Origin: Caldifarciminota bacterium 4484_100
GTDB lineage: Bacteria > Hydrothermota > Tepidihabitantia > SM23-42
Direction of reading: 5' to 3'
Length of the DNA stretch: 23,597 nt
Assembly: GCA_002049785.1 (NCBI GenBank)
Contig: MUKB01000010.1
Coordinates: 1 to 23,597 of the forward strand
Shown: positions 1 through 8,071 of the stretch, in pieces
How positions within the stretch are numbered: position 1 is the first letter of the stretch
Layout of the letters: every line of letters begins with the position of its first letter
Position numbers and translations under genes: made by a program
The notes under the pieces: model-generated
Databases searched by the model: none
What the model was told of the DNA's origin: nothing
The model's input: the letters and a program-made list of their open reading frames with translations, nothing else

Positions 1-339
1 GCTTCCCGATTTAACTGGTTTTTAATAGGGGTTGTCTGGGGTTTTGCAGTAATCACCAGGCCTAATGTTCTTCTTTTTCTTATTTTTCTACCATTTTGGT
101 TGAGACAGAGATTGAAAGAAAGCACCGGACAGGCGGTCATCTCTGGTATAATTGGTGTAGTCGTTGTAATTGCTCCGATAACTATAAGAAATTATACTGT
201 TGGCAGGGAGTTTGTCCCAATCGCCTGGCAGGCAGGAATAAACTTCTATATCGGGAACAATCCTGAAGCTGATGGTATAACTGCAATTATTCCAGGCACC
301 AGGAAATCATGGTGGGGTGGAAGGGGATGGAGTTTATAA
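1..339 (+). pseudogene. GT-C glycosyltransferase, first fragment (runs off the left edge, 3' end frameshifted)
   Basis: The reading frame is open from base 1, so the gene begins outside the window. It encodes two hydrophobic segments, then a loop with the motif FYIGNNP and a following ITAIIPGT. Both match the intact paralogue at 1138 (FYIGNNPHSNGIT, PPGS), a PMT_2/ArnT-like membrane glycosyltransferase that would use a polyprenyl-phosphate sugar donor. After WWGG the match stops and the frame ends at a TAA. The homologous sequence resumes in another frame at about 318. About 25-30 codons of the paralogue have no counterpart at this junction (near 310-320), so this is an internal deletion plus frameshift. 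The junction lies in a short G/T-rich direct repeat (ggtgg), which fits slippage or an assembly collapse. The family call is good; whether the lesion is real cannot be told from sequence alone. Confidence 0.7.
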
Positions 340-527
340 AGGAGAATCCGCTACAAGAGGCCGCATTACTATTAAAAAAGGCCTATCTTTACCTTGGCGG
401 CCTTGAAATTTCCAACAATCGGGATATATACTTTTTTATCCAAAAGACATATTTAAAGTATTTTATCTTTAAACTACCTTTTTTTCAATTCCCATTCGGT
501 ATTCTACTTATTTCATATCATTTCTGA
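309..527 (+). pseudogene. GT-C glycosyltransferase, middle fragment
   Basis: This frame continues the protein started at the left edge. GMEFIKENPL, AYLYLGGLEIS, RDIYF and PFFQFPFG align in order with GLNFVMKYPL, FYLFFAGFEIS, RDIYR and PFLQFPFG of the paralogue at 1138. It then stops at a TGA. The next homologous residues are in a third frame from about 521, reading FLILFVPIFLFFNGN. Relative to the paralogue about 65 codons are missing here, including the conserved RYRMAIIPF segment and neighbouring membrane helices. The ATG at 309 is not a real start; the segment is an inner piece of one broken gene covering 1-1141. A functional transferase is unlikely unless the gaps are assembly errors. Confidence 0.65.
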
Positions 528-565
528 TTTTATTCGTCCCGATATTTCTTTTCTTTAATGGCAAT

Positions 566-1141
566 TTGTTTAAGTTGAAGCAGTCAAATCCAGCCCTTGA
601 TTATCTTACCCTGGCCGGTGCAGAATATGAAGGGGAAAATTATGAGAAGGCAATCTATTACCTACATCGTGCCTTACATTATAACAGGGATTATGCTGAG
701 GCCCTTACTTTGTTGGGCTCGATATACAAACGGATGGGTAAACTCGACCAGGCAATTTCTTACTTTAAGAATGCAATGAATTCTGATCCTAAACAGCCTG
801 AACCATATCTGAATTTAGGAAATATCTACGCCGAGATGGGTGACCTTGATATGGCAAGAAAATATTATAACAAAGCGATTGAGCATGACCCATATTCAGC
901 AAGAGCATATAACAACTTAGGTAATATCTATTTCAGCTATGGCAATTTCAATCGGGCATTGTACTATTATAAAAAGGCGAGCAAATTAGAACCGAATTAT
1001 CCATCGCCCCTGTATCATATGGGTTTTATCTATTTGAAGCTGGGCGATACTCAAAAGGCTGAGCTACTTTGGAAAAAAGTTTTAGATATTGAGCCAGATT
1101 ATGAAGATGCACGAAGGGCATTGAAGAAATTTATAAGATGA
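566..1141 (+). CDS. TPR domain (C-terminal part of the broken glycosyltransferase)
   Basis: About five consecutive tetratricopeptide repeats, with the usual 34-residue pattern (AEALTLLGSIYKRMGKLDQA, PYLNLGNIYAEMGDLDMA, AYNNLGNIYFSYGNFNRA, PLYHMGFIYLKLGDTQKA). The frame is open upstream to about 521, where it encodes a hydrophobic helix, so this is the C-terminal region of the glycosyltransferase begun at base 1. The TTG at 566 is only the first possible initiation codon. The end matches the C-terminal TPRs of the neighbour (LYHxGxIYxxLG, AExLWxxVL). The stop overlaps the next start as ATGA at 1138-1141, which points to translational coupling. TPRs are protein-binding scaffolds; here they would face the side of the membrane carrying the C-terminus. 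If initiated independently it would give a soluble 191-residue TPR protein. Confidence 0.75.
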   Translation: MFKLKQSNPALDYLTLAGAEYEGENYEKAIYYLHRALHYNRDYAEALTLLGSIYKRMGKLDQAISYFKNAMNSDPKQPEPYLNLGNIYAEMGDLDMARKYYNKAIEHDPYSARAYNNLGNIYFSYGNFNRALYYYKKASKLEPNYPSPLYHMGFIYLKLGDTQKAELLWKKVLDIEPDYEDARRALKKFIR

Positions 1142-2856
1142 ATCGGAAGAAAAATCTTATACCTCTTTTGATATTTCTGATAGGTTTATGTATGCGATTA
1201 ATCTATATATTCCAGATGAGTAGAAATGACCCTCTATTCTATCATCCTTTTTCTGATTCCCTGCAGTATCACCATTTAGCAATATCTATTTTACGAAATG
1301 GAATTATTGGCAGTGAGCCATTTTATCACCCACCCCTATTCCAATATTACCTTGCTCTTATATACAACATATTCGGTATAAACCTTTTCTGTGCAAGAAT
1401 TATTCAGATAGTGCTCGGTTCAATAAATATTCTTTTGATATATCTGGTTACAAGACAATATTTTGATCGAACTGTAGCAATGGTTGCCAGTTTTATTGCG
1501 GCGGTCTACCCGATGTTTATTTTCTACGATGGAGAAATTTTGATTCCGACGGTGCTAATTTTCTTAGTCCTTCTTGGTATATTTTTTCTCGGTAGGAAAG
1601 GGTTAAGAGATATATTTTTCTCAGGTATCTTATTTGGTCTGGCTGCGATAACAAGGCAGAATGTTCTGCTGATAATTTTACTCATTCCGTTATTCCTTTT
1701 GATAAACCAGAAAAAAGTTATCCTCAAAAAATTGCTATTTTTCTGGTTGGGTTCATTTTTAATGATATTTCCGGTGACATTGAGGAATGTTGCTGTCCTG
1801 AAGGAACCGATACTCATCAGCTGGCAGGGTGGAGTAAACTTCTATATCGGTAATAACCCACATTCCAATGGTATCACCGGAATACCTCCGGGTTCTAAAA
1901 AAGTCGATTGGTTTCATGCCTATCTTAATTTGAAGGAGAAATTTGAGCATAAAATAGGCCATCCTCTCTCGAATTCTGAATTTGATAGGATATGCTATGC
2001 TCAGGGATTGAACTTTGTGATGAAATATCCGTTGAAGGCATTTGGACTTTTTATTAAAAAATTTTACCTTTTCTTTGCAGGATTTGAAATTTCATCGGAA
2101 CGGGATATATACCGCACCGCCAAATACAGTTATTTGGGATATATTCTATTCCATATTCCATTCTTACAATTTCCATTTGGTGTATTATGCCCCCTCTTTA
2201 TTGTTGGCATCTATCTTTTGAGAGACCACTGGCGCAAGGTCAGCAATTTACTGCTTTTTATTTTATTCTACTCACTCTCTTTTGTGGCCTTTTTCGTTAA
2301 CGCACGGTATCGTATGGCTATTATACCGTTTATCATTATTATCGCTTCCTACACGATAGTTATATTTTTGAAGAAGATGGAGAGGAAAAAAAGAGGTGTG
2401 TCTCTAATTATATTTGTAAGTTCATTCATTATATTGAATGCAAATCTCTACCAGATTAGGGACCCTGACCTATATCTTACCAGCTATGAGCTGGCTCAGG
2501 TCTATAATGCGCAAGGGAAGCTTGAAGATGCCCTTCGGCAGGTCGATTCTTCGATAATGGACAGACCAGACTTTGCCGAAGCCCACAATCTCCGCGGAGT
2601 TATCCTGAAGAAGATGGGTTATGTTTCTAAGGCCCAGATAGAATTTCAGAAGGCAATTGAATTAGACAGCACCCTTCCTGACCCCTACATAAATCTTGGT
2701 AATATATCCATTCTTACTGAATATCCATTCTTACTGATCAAAATCTTGCAGAATCGTATTACCAGAAGGCGATTATGGTCGATCCGAACTCGGCGGTTGC
2801 CTTCAATAATCTTGGGAATATCTACTTGCAGAAGAAGAATTTTGACAGAGCCATAA
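1138..2856 (+). CDS. GT-C (ArnT/PMT_2-like) glycosyltransferase with C-terminal TPRs, frameshifted
   Basis: A membrane protein with around ten hydrophobic segments over residues 1-440. The first loop has the pattern FSDSLQYHHLAISIL followed by FYHPPLFQYYLAL, typical of PMT_2/ArnT-type GT-C enzymes that use polyprenyl-phosphate sugars; the Asp there is the likely catalytic residue. FYIGNNP and RYRMAIIPF follow. From about residue 450 the protein is soluble and TPR-like (YELAQVYNAQGKLEDALRQ, AHNLRGVILKKMGYVSKAQ). After YINLGNISILT the reading goes out of frame because of an exact 17-bp tandem duplication at 2704-2737; the last ~45 residues are not TPR-like. With one copy removed the gene would run 1138-3047 and encode 630 residues. 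The start is ATG overlapping the previous stop. Membrane GT-C proteins with TPR tails occur in several bacterial phyla; the substrate is unknown. Confidence 0.75.
   Translation: MNRKKNLIPLLIFLIGLCMRLIYIFQMSRNDPLFYHPFSDSLQYHHLAISILRNGIIGSEPFYHPPLFQYYLALIYNIFGINLFCARIIQIVLGSINILLIYLVTRQYFDRTVAMVASFIAAVYPMFIFYDGEILIPTVLIFLVLLGIFFLGRKGLRDIFFSGILFGLAAITRQNVLLIILLIPLFLLINQKKVILKKLLFFWLGSFLMIFPVTLRNVAVLKEPILISWQGGVNFYIGNNPHSNGITGIPPGSKKVDWFHAYLNLKEKFEHKIGHPLSNSEFDRICYAQGLNFVMKYPLKAFGLFIKKFYLFFAGFEISSERDIYRTAKYSYLGYILFHIPFLQFPFGVLCPLFIVGIYLLRDHWRKVSNLLLFILFYSLSFVAFFVNARYRMAIIPFIIIIASYTIVIFLKKMERKKRGVSLIIFVSSFIILNANLYQIRDPDLYLTSYELAQVYNAQGKLEDALRQVDSSIMDRPDFAEAHNLRGVILKKMGYVSKAQIEFQKAIELDSTLPDPYINLGNISILTEYPFLLIKILQNRITRRRLWSIRTRRLPSIILGISTCRRRILTEP
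2704..2737 (+). repeat. 17-bp perfect tandem duplication inside a coding region
   Basis: The unit atatccattcttactga occurs twice with no mismatch (2704-2720 and 2721-2737). Seventeen is not a multiple of three, so the second copy shifts the frame. Deleting one copy gives NISILTDQNLAESYYQKAI followed directly by MVDPNSAVAFNNLGNIYL, a continuous TPR series. The element is therefore an extra insertion and not part of the original gene. Confidence 0.95.
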
Positions 2857-3047
2857 AATATTACAATCGTGCCCTCAACATAGACCCAGAATATGTATCA
2901 CCACTTTATCATATTGGACTCATCTATTATGAACTCGGGAATCGGGTAAGGGCCGAGTCGCTGTGGTTAAGGGTTTTGAGGATTGACCCACAGCACCGGG
3001 ATACCCAACGGGCGATAAAATACCTGTTGAGAAAAAAGAATTTATGA
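2775..3047 (+). pseudogene. C-terminal TPRs of the frameshifted glycosyltransferase
   Basis: This is the true continuation of the gene begun at 1138, in a different frame because of the 17-bp duplication. It carries about two and a half TPRs (AFNNLGNIYLQKKNFDRA, PLYHIGLIYYELGNRVRA) and ends RAIKYLLRKKNL. It closely parallels the end of the upstream paralogue (566-1141). The homologous frame is open from about 2739; the ATG at 2775 is an internal Met codon, not a proven start. The stop overlaps the next start as ATGA (3044-3047), so loss of translation through this region could also lower expression of the downstream STT3-like gene. Confidence 0.8.
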
Positions 3048-5293
3048 AAAAGGTAATTTTTTTAATTCCTATATTTGCTTTTTTTCTGAATGCTCTGGTT
3101 AAATTTATTAATTTTCCAACCCAGACTGAATTTTATTCTGATGCTGCATTGAGGTTCCGTTATGCAAAAATGTTTGCAGAAGAAGGGAGGTTGCCGGATT
3201 TGGATAAAAAGATTATGCATCCCGAAGGGATATCACCCTGGCGTCTTATCCACCCTACTATGGATGCAATTATCGGTCTTTCCTATCGAATTCTGAGATG
3301 GGGTAATTTCTTCTCTTATACCAGAACATTCATAATCCTCTTTTCTTCACTCAGTGTTGTTATATTCTATTTTTTCAGTCGATACTTATTTAAAAGAAAT
3401 TTGACTGTTGCGGTTACGAGTTTTCTTTATGCAGTTGGCCCGGCAGGGTACTGGCGTGTAATCGGAAATTATTTGAGGGAAGAAATTGCCCTTCCTTTTC
3501 TCTTTCTGGGTTACTTTTTACTCTTTAAGGCATATGGCACGAAAAACCGGTGGATTTGGTTGCTGGCTGGTGTCTCATTCTGCTTCTCATTGACCATCTG
3601 GCATATGGCACAGTTTTTCTTTGGATTAGTTATCATTTTTTTGACCGGTTATGGAATGTTACATAGTAAATCAAAGATAGAATGGCACAATATTTTGTTT
3701 TTCAGTATACCGAGCTTTTTAATATCTGTAATATGGCCACCTCTTTTTTTAAAACATTTCTTTATTTCTCCTCAGATGCTGTTGCTATATGGATTGATTT
3801 TTTATCTCATCCTGCTCGAAAGATTTGGTAGAAGATGGAGATGCCTAATAGTTTATTTAGTCTTCCTTGGATTCGGTGTCGCCATTAGCAAGGTTGTAGG
3901 CTACACCAGGGAATATGGTCATGTTTTTATGACCATCCTGTATAAAATATATTATTTACTGCAGAAGCCGTCTGATCCTACTTTGCTGGTTGAAGATGCC
4001 CGTCTTATTTGGATGGGTCCGTTTGCAACTCCTGGTCTATTTTCATTCCTCTTTACAGTTGGGCTTTATCTTCCTCTCTTTTTTATATATTATTTCTTTA
4101 ATAAACAAAAGACGAAGCACCATCTATTATTTCCACTCCTTTTCTGGATCATTATCGGAACTGCACTCTATATTCTTATTGCTCGACTTGATGTTTTTCT
4201 TTTCTTCTTTCTTATGTTGGGCTTTGGTTTTCTTCTTAACAGAAGGAGTAAATGGTTGATTCTGATACTTGTGCTTTTAGGCATATTTGATATGGTGAAA
4301 GGATTTACATTCAATATGTGCTATAGAAGATTCTTTTCTCAATTTCAGAGAGAGTGGGGGTTGAGGATAGAGGCGTATGGTAATGAATGGCATAGGATTC
4401 TTGATTACATTGACAAGGATATCCCTGATGATGAAGCAATTCTTACCGATATTGATATCGGCGCCATGATGCTGGAGCGGGTTGATCATCCAATCCTTAT
4501 TCAACCTATATATGAGAATAGTGAGGTACGAAAAAGGGTGATGACTTTCATCGATGCATTTTATGAATCAGAGGATAGTCTCCTTTCTTTAGCCCGAAAA
4601 TATAATTTTAAACATATCCTCTACCATAGAAGATTTCTTTTCGATCACTCATTAAATTCAAATCGCTACCTCACCTGTAATACTGAATTTAATCCCAGAT
4701 GGGTCTGTTATCGATTTCAATTTTTCCCCGAATCTCTTAACTATTTCCACCGCATCGTCCAGACCACGAGTTTTGCACTCTATTCATTGGATTCGACCTT
4801 GATCAGGATAATTAAGTATACACCTTTTTTTGACCGAAATTATTACAACATAAAATTTGGACAAGAACCAGAGACAAAATTAATTGAAGAAAATGAGAAT
4901 AGATATCTCTGGTTTATGCATCTTTATAATGATGCGGTCCGGGCTATCTCAAGAAAAGATTACTACAAGGCATTGAATAGGCTCGAAATTATTCATCGAC
5001 ACCTCCATCAGTTTGAGCGAAGTCCTGCTATTGAGGCTTTCTGTTATCAAAGCCTCAATGATACGGCCCGGGCATCTTTATTATACACAAAATATCTATT
5101 AGAAAACCCGGAGGATCTGGAGGTGGCATACATTGCATTCCGAGTATTAAAAGGTAATAATCGCATCAGGGTTGCAAAGGCAATCTATAATGCCAATCCG
5201 AAAGATAGTGTATTGTATCATCTTCTACGGAGTGTGTTAAGGCCCGAAGAATTTAAAACTGTAATGAATAGGTCTACATCTTCCCCCAAATAG
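3044..5293 (+). CDS. STT3-like GT-C membrane protein with soluble C-terminal domain
   Basis: 749 residues: roughly a dozen hydrophobic segments to about residue 420, then a soluble region. Several features recall oligosaccharyltransferase STT3/AglB (GT66), which moves lipid-linked glycans to protein: an early loop with EFYSDAALRFRYAK and HPEG (Asp33, residues 29-62), a second loop GNYLREEIALPF (141-152, where STT3 has D-x-E), and a soluble stretch at about 460-525 where SEVRKRV, ESEDSLLSLARKYNFKHILYHR parallels the AglB region just after WWDYG. The WWDYG motif itself is absent; the corresponding place reads DIDIGAMM. The last ~120 residues look like degenerate TPRs. ATGA overlap with the gene before suggests joint expression and a common glycosylation role. 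It could instead be another PMT_2-type enzyme; the STT3 link is by pattern only. Confidence 0.5.
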   Translation: MKKVIFLIPIFAFFLNALVKFINFPTQTEFYSDAALRFRYAKMFAEEGRLPDLDKKIMHPEGISPWRLIHPTMDAIIGLSYRILRWGNFFSYTRTFIILFSSLSVVIFYFFSRYLFKRNLTVAVTSFLYAVGPAGYWRVIGNYLREEIALPFLFLGYFLLFKAYGTKNRWIWLLAGVSFCFSLTIWHMAQFFFGLVIIFLTGYGMLHSKSKIEWHNILFFSIPSFLISVIWPPLFLKHFFISPQMLLLYGLIFYLILLERFGRRWRCLIVYLVFLGFGVAISKVVGYTREYGHVFMTILYKIYYLLQKPSDPTLLVEDARLIWMGPFATPGLFSFLFTVGLYLPLFFIYYFFNKQKTKHHLLFPLLFWIIIGTALYILIARLDVFLFFFLMLGFGFLLNRRSKWLILILVLLGIFDMVKGFTFNMCYRRFFSQFQREWGLRIEAYGNEWHRILDYIDKDIPDDEAILTDIDIGAMMLERVDHPILIQPIYENSEVRKRVMTFIDAFYESEDSLLSLARKYNFKHILYHRRFLFDHSLNSNRYLTCNTEFNPRWVCYRFQFFPESLNYFHRIVQTTSFALYSLDSTLIRIIKYTPFFDRNYYNIKFGQEPETKLIEENENRYLWFMHLYNDAVRAISRKDYYKALNRLEIIHRHLHQFERSPAIEAFCYQSLNDTARASLLYTKYLLENPEDLEVAYIAFRVLKGNNRIRVAKAIYNANPKDSVLYHLLRSVLRPEEFKTVMNRSTSSPK

Positions 5294-5322
5294 CCTCCGG
5301 CTAATAACAGTGAGTACGAGGC

Positions 5323-5350
5323 TTGACATATTGAAAAAATGGAATAGAAT
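5323..5350 (+). promoter_or_regulatory. Near-consensus sigma-70 promoter for hutI-ftcD
   Basis: TTGACA at 5323-5328, a 16-bp spacer, and TAGAAT at 5345-5350. The start codon of hutI is at 5357, seven bases after the -10 box, so the transcript should begin at or next to the A of ATG. No Shine-Dalgarno lies before this ATG. The 63-bp gap after the STT3-like gene makes this the start of a new transcription unit. Confidence 0.75.
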
Positions 5351-5356
5351 AATGGA

Positions 5357-6556
5357 ATGGCAATTTTAATCCGAGAGGCCAATCAGATCCTCACGATGAA
5401 AAGAGGGATCGGAATTATCCGCAAAGGTTCGGTACTTATTGAAAGGGGTATCATCAGACGACTAGGAAGGTTCAGAATTTCGTCTAAGGGACTTCGGGTG
5501 ATTGATGCCCGTAATTGTGTCATCTGCCCGGGATTTGTTGATTCTCATACCCATCTTGTGTTTGCGGGTTATCGGGAGAAGGAGTTTGCCTTGAGAATAA
5601 AGGGTATGGATTACGAGACCATCGCGCGTAAAGGTGGAGGTATTGCCTATACGGTCAAGCATACACAGCGGGCTACAGTAAATCAACTCTTTGAACTTGC
5701 CAGAAAGAGAATAGAGAGAATGATTAAACAGGGAACAACCACCGTGGAAATTAAATCCGGCTACGGCATTTCAAAAGGGGCTGAGCTGAAAATGCTTAAA
5801 GTTATATCAAGGTTAAAAAGGGAATCTTCCCTTGATATTGTGGCAACCCTTCTAATTCATATTCCTGCAAAGGGGGTTTCACGCCGAAAATACCTCAATC
5901 TTATTTTAGAAGAGATCATCCCGGAGGTGGGTAAAAAACGGTTGGCCCAGTTTTGTGATGTATTCTGCGACCGTATTGCCTTTACCAGAGATGAATCAGA
6001 AAAGATTCTATCCCGAGCCAGGGAGTTTGGGCTTAAACTCAAGATTCATGCCGATGAGTTGACCTATACTGGTGGAGCAAGACTTGCTGCAAGATTGGGT
6101 TGTGTGTCCGCGGATCATCTGCTTTATACAAGAAGGGCCGATATCTATGCAATGAAGAAGGCGAAGGTCGTTCCAACTCTGCTTCCTGGAACATCATTCT
6201 TTCTCCAGCTTGATAGAAAACCCGATGTTCGGACATTCCGACAGGAAAATATAGGGGTCGCAATCGCATCCGATTACAACCCTGGTTCCTGTATGCTCTA
6301 TGCAATGCCCAAAATTGTTGCCTTGGCCTGTTTGGTCTATCAGATGTCGGTGGAAGAGGCCTTGCTGGGTGCAACAAAATATGGGGCTCGGGCATTGGCG
6401 ATGGAACACAAGGTTGGAAGCCTGGAAGTCGGTCGGCAGGCGGATCTCGTTGTCCTTGAGGTTAATAATTATCAGATGATTCCATACACCTTTGGCGAGG
6501 ATATCGTGAAATTTACGATAAAAAATGGGAGAATAATTTATGGAAAAGATAATTGA
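5357..6556 (+). CDS. hutI: Imidazolonepropionase
   Basis: Hydrolyses 4-imidazolone-5-propanoate to N-formimino-L-glutamate in cytosolic histidine breakdown. The 399-residue length is normal for the family. The amidohydrolase metal site is visible: HTH at 64-66, the His of KIHADE at 231, and the Asp of ASDYNPGS at 306. PGFVDSHTHLVFAGYRE, GTTTVEIKSGYG and LLPGTSFFL match HutI closely. The usual GAHA(I/V)P segment is replaced by LIHIPA, with the His kept at 168. The ATG at 5357 has no Shine-Dalgarno but sits where a leaderless message would begin. The ATG five bases upstream is in another frame and stops at once. The 3' end overlaps ftcD by 17 bases. HutH and HutU, needed earlier in the pathway, are not in the window. 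Confidence 0.92.
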   Translation: MAILIREANQILTMKRGIGIIRKGSVLIERGIIRRLGRFRISSKGLRVIDARNCVICPGFVDSHTHLVFAGYREKEFALRIKGMDYETIARKGGGIAYTVKHTQRATVNQLFELARKRIERMIKQGTTTVEIKSGYGISKGAELKMLKVISRLKRESSLDIVATLLIHIPAKGVSRRKYLNLILEEIIPEVGKKRLAQFCDVFCDRIAFTRDESEKILSRAREFGLKLKIHADELTYTGGARLAARLGCVSADHLLYTRRADIYAMKKAKVVPTLLPGTSFFLQLDRKPDVRTFRQENIGVAIASDYNPGSCMLYAMPKIVALACLVYQMSVEEALLGATKYGARALAMEHKVGSLEVGRQADLVVLEVNNYQMIPYTFGEDIVKFTIKNGRIIYGKDN

Positions 6557-8045
6557 GTGTATTCCAAATTTTAGTGAGGGTCGTGATCAGGAAAAGATTG
6601 AAAAGATTGTTGCGGAGATAAGAAGTGCTGGGGTGGAATTGCTCGACCAGGAGATGGACCCGGATCATAATCGTGCAGTGATTACATTTGTCGGCACCCC
6701 AGATGCGGTTCTGGAAGCGGCATTCAGGGGGACAAAGAAGGCGGCGGAATTGATTGATCTGACAAAACATAAAGGAGAACACCCACGGATTGGTGCAACG
6801 GATGTTATTCCATTTGTGCCGATCAGTAATGCTACTACCTTGGAGTGTGTTGAACTGGCAAAGCGTTTAGGTAAGAGGATTGCAGAGGAACTGAAGATAC
6901 CGGTCTATCTCTATGAAGCCGCGGCCACAAGACCGGAACGTCAGAATCTTGCCAATATCCGGAAGGGTGAGTTCGAGGGTCTGAGAGAGGAGATTGAGAC
7001 CAATCCAGACCGTTATCCTGATTTCGGTGAACCGAAGATTCATCCTACTGCAGGGGCCACTGTTGTGGGCGCTCGATTTCCCCTGATTGCCTATAATATA
7101 AATCTCAACACCTCTGATGTAACGATTGCCCAGAAGATTGCCCAGGCAATCAGATTTGGCGGTGGTGGTTTTAGATATTGTAAGGCCCTGGGGTTTGAGT
7201 TAAAGAAAGAAGGTCTTTCCCAGGTCTCGATTAATATGACCAACTATAAGAAAACACCCCTTTATCGGGTGTTTGAGACGGTAAGGCGTGAGGCCCAACG
7301 TTATGGAGTGAATATCAAGGAGTCTGAGATTGTTGGCCTTGTTCCAGAAAAGGCACTTATTGATACTGCAATCTATTTCCTCCAGCTGGATCGGTTTAGT
7401 GAAGATCAGATTCTTGAATACCGGCTCCATGGAAAGGGTGGTAAACAGTCATTGATGGATTTTCTTCATACTCTGGCACTGGCACGACCCACTCCAGGCG
7501 GGGGCAGTGTTGCCGCACTTATGGGCGCCCTGGGTACAGCACTTTTATCTATGGTTACGGGAATTACCGTGAAGAAAACAAAGGATGAGGAACTGAAGTC
7601 ATTCCATGGATTTCTCAAGGTTGAGACCTATGAATTCTACCGGGCGATTGAACAGGACCGGATTGCATTCGACCAGGTGATGGAGGCATATAAATTGCCT
7701 GAGACCGATGAGCAGGAGAAGCAAAAAAAGAAAGAGGAGGTCCAGAAGGCACTTCAGCATGCAGCTCAGGTGCCTTTTGAGGTCTGCAAGAGAATCATTT
7801 TGATATATCCCTATGCACGGAAATTGGCTCAAAAAGGTCTGAAAAACGCACTGTCTGATGTCGGAGTTGCACTTTACTCGTTGCACAGCGGATTTTCTGG
7901 AGCGCGATTGAATGTTCTGATTAATCTCAAATCGATATCTGATGCAGAATTCAATCAGAAGATGAAACTCGAACTTGAGTCTCTTGAAAAGCAGGAACAG
8001 GAATTATATAATGAGACAGAAAAGATATTCTTGACAAATTTCTGA
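6540..8045 (+). CDS. ftcD: Bifunctional glutamate formimidoyltransferase / formimidoyl-THF cyclodeaminase
   Basis: Takes N-formiminoglutamate made by HutI, moves the formimino group to tetrahydrofolate (releasing glutamate), then deaminates it to 5,10-methenyl-THF and ammonia. Residues 1-~295 are the transferase, starting IECIPNFSEGRD and containing KHKGEHPRIGATD with the catalytic His at 81. Residues ~300-501 are the cyclodeaminase, with ARPTPGGGSVAALMGALG. This fused order is the one found in animal FTCD and in some bacteria, where channelling of the polyglutamated intermediate is known. The 501 residues are a little short of the animal enzyme (about 540). The start is supported by gggag about ten bases upstream and by the family N-terminus. 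It overlaps hutI by 17 bases, so the two are co-transcribed. Confidence 0.93.
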   Translation: MEKIIECIPNFSEGRDQEKIEKIVAEIRSAGVELLDQEMDPDHNRAVITFVGTPDAVLEAAFRGTKKAAELIDLTKHKGEHPRIGATDVIPFVPISNATTLECVELAKRLGKRIAEELKIPVYLYEAAATRPERQNLANIRKGEFEGLREEIETNPDRYPDFGEPKIHPTAGATVVGARFPLIAYNINLNTSDVTIAQKIAQAIRFGGGGFRYCKALGFELKKEGLSQVSINMTNYKKTPLYRVFETVRREAQRYGVNIKESEIVGLVPEKALIDTAIYFLQLDRFSEDQILEYRLHGKGGKQSLMDFLHTLALARPTPGGGSVAALMGALGTALLSMVTGITVKKTKDEELKSFHGFLKVETYEFYRAIEQDRIAFDQVMEAYKLPETDEQEKQKKKEEVQKALQHAAQVPFEVCKRIILIYPYARKLAQKGLKNALSDVGVALYSLHSGFSGARLNVLINLKSISDAEFNQKMKLELESLEKQEQELYNETEKIFLTNF

Positions 8046-8058
8046 AAACAGCTATAAT
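8032..8058 (+). promoter_or_regulatory. Consensus sigma-70 promoter for the TPR/ATPase/lipid A operon
   Basis: TTGACA at 8032-8037 and TATAAT at 8053-8058, both perfect hexamers with a 15-bp spacer. The -35 box lies inside the last codons of ftcD, whose stop is 8043-8045. The downstream ATG is at 8072, so the 5' leader would be only about seven bases. Confidence 0.75.
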
Positions 8059-8071
8059 TTACAGGTAGGTT

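Noticed and set aside
597-779. 60-residue frame inside the TPR region
   Set aside because: Overlaps a clear TPR series in another frame and has no protein-like pattern of its own.
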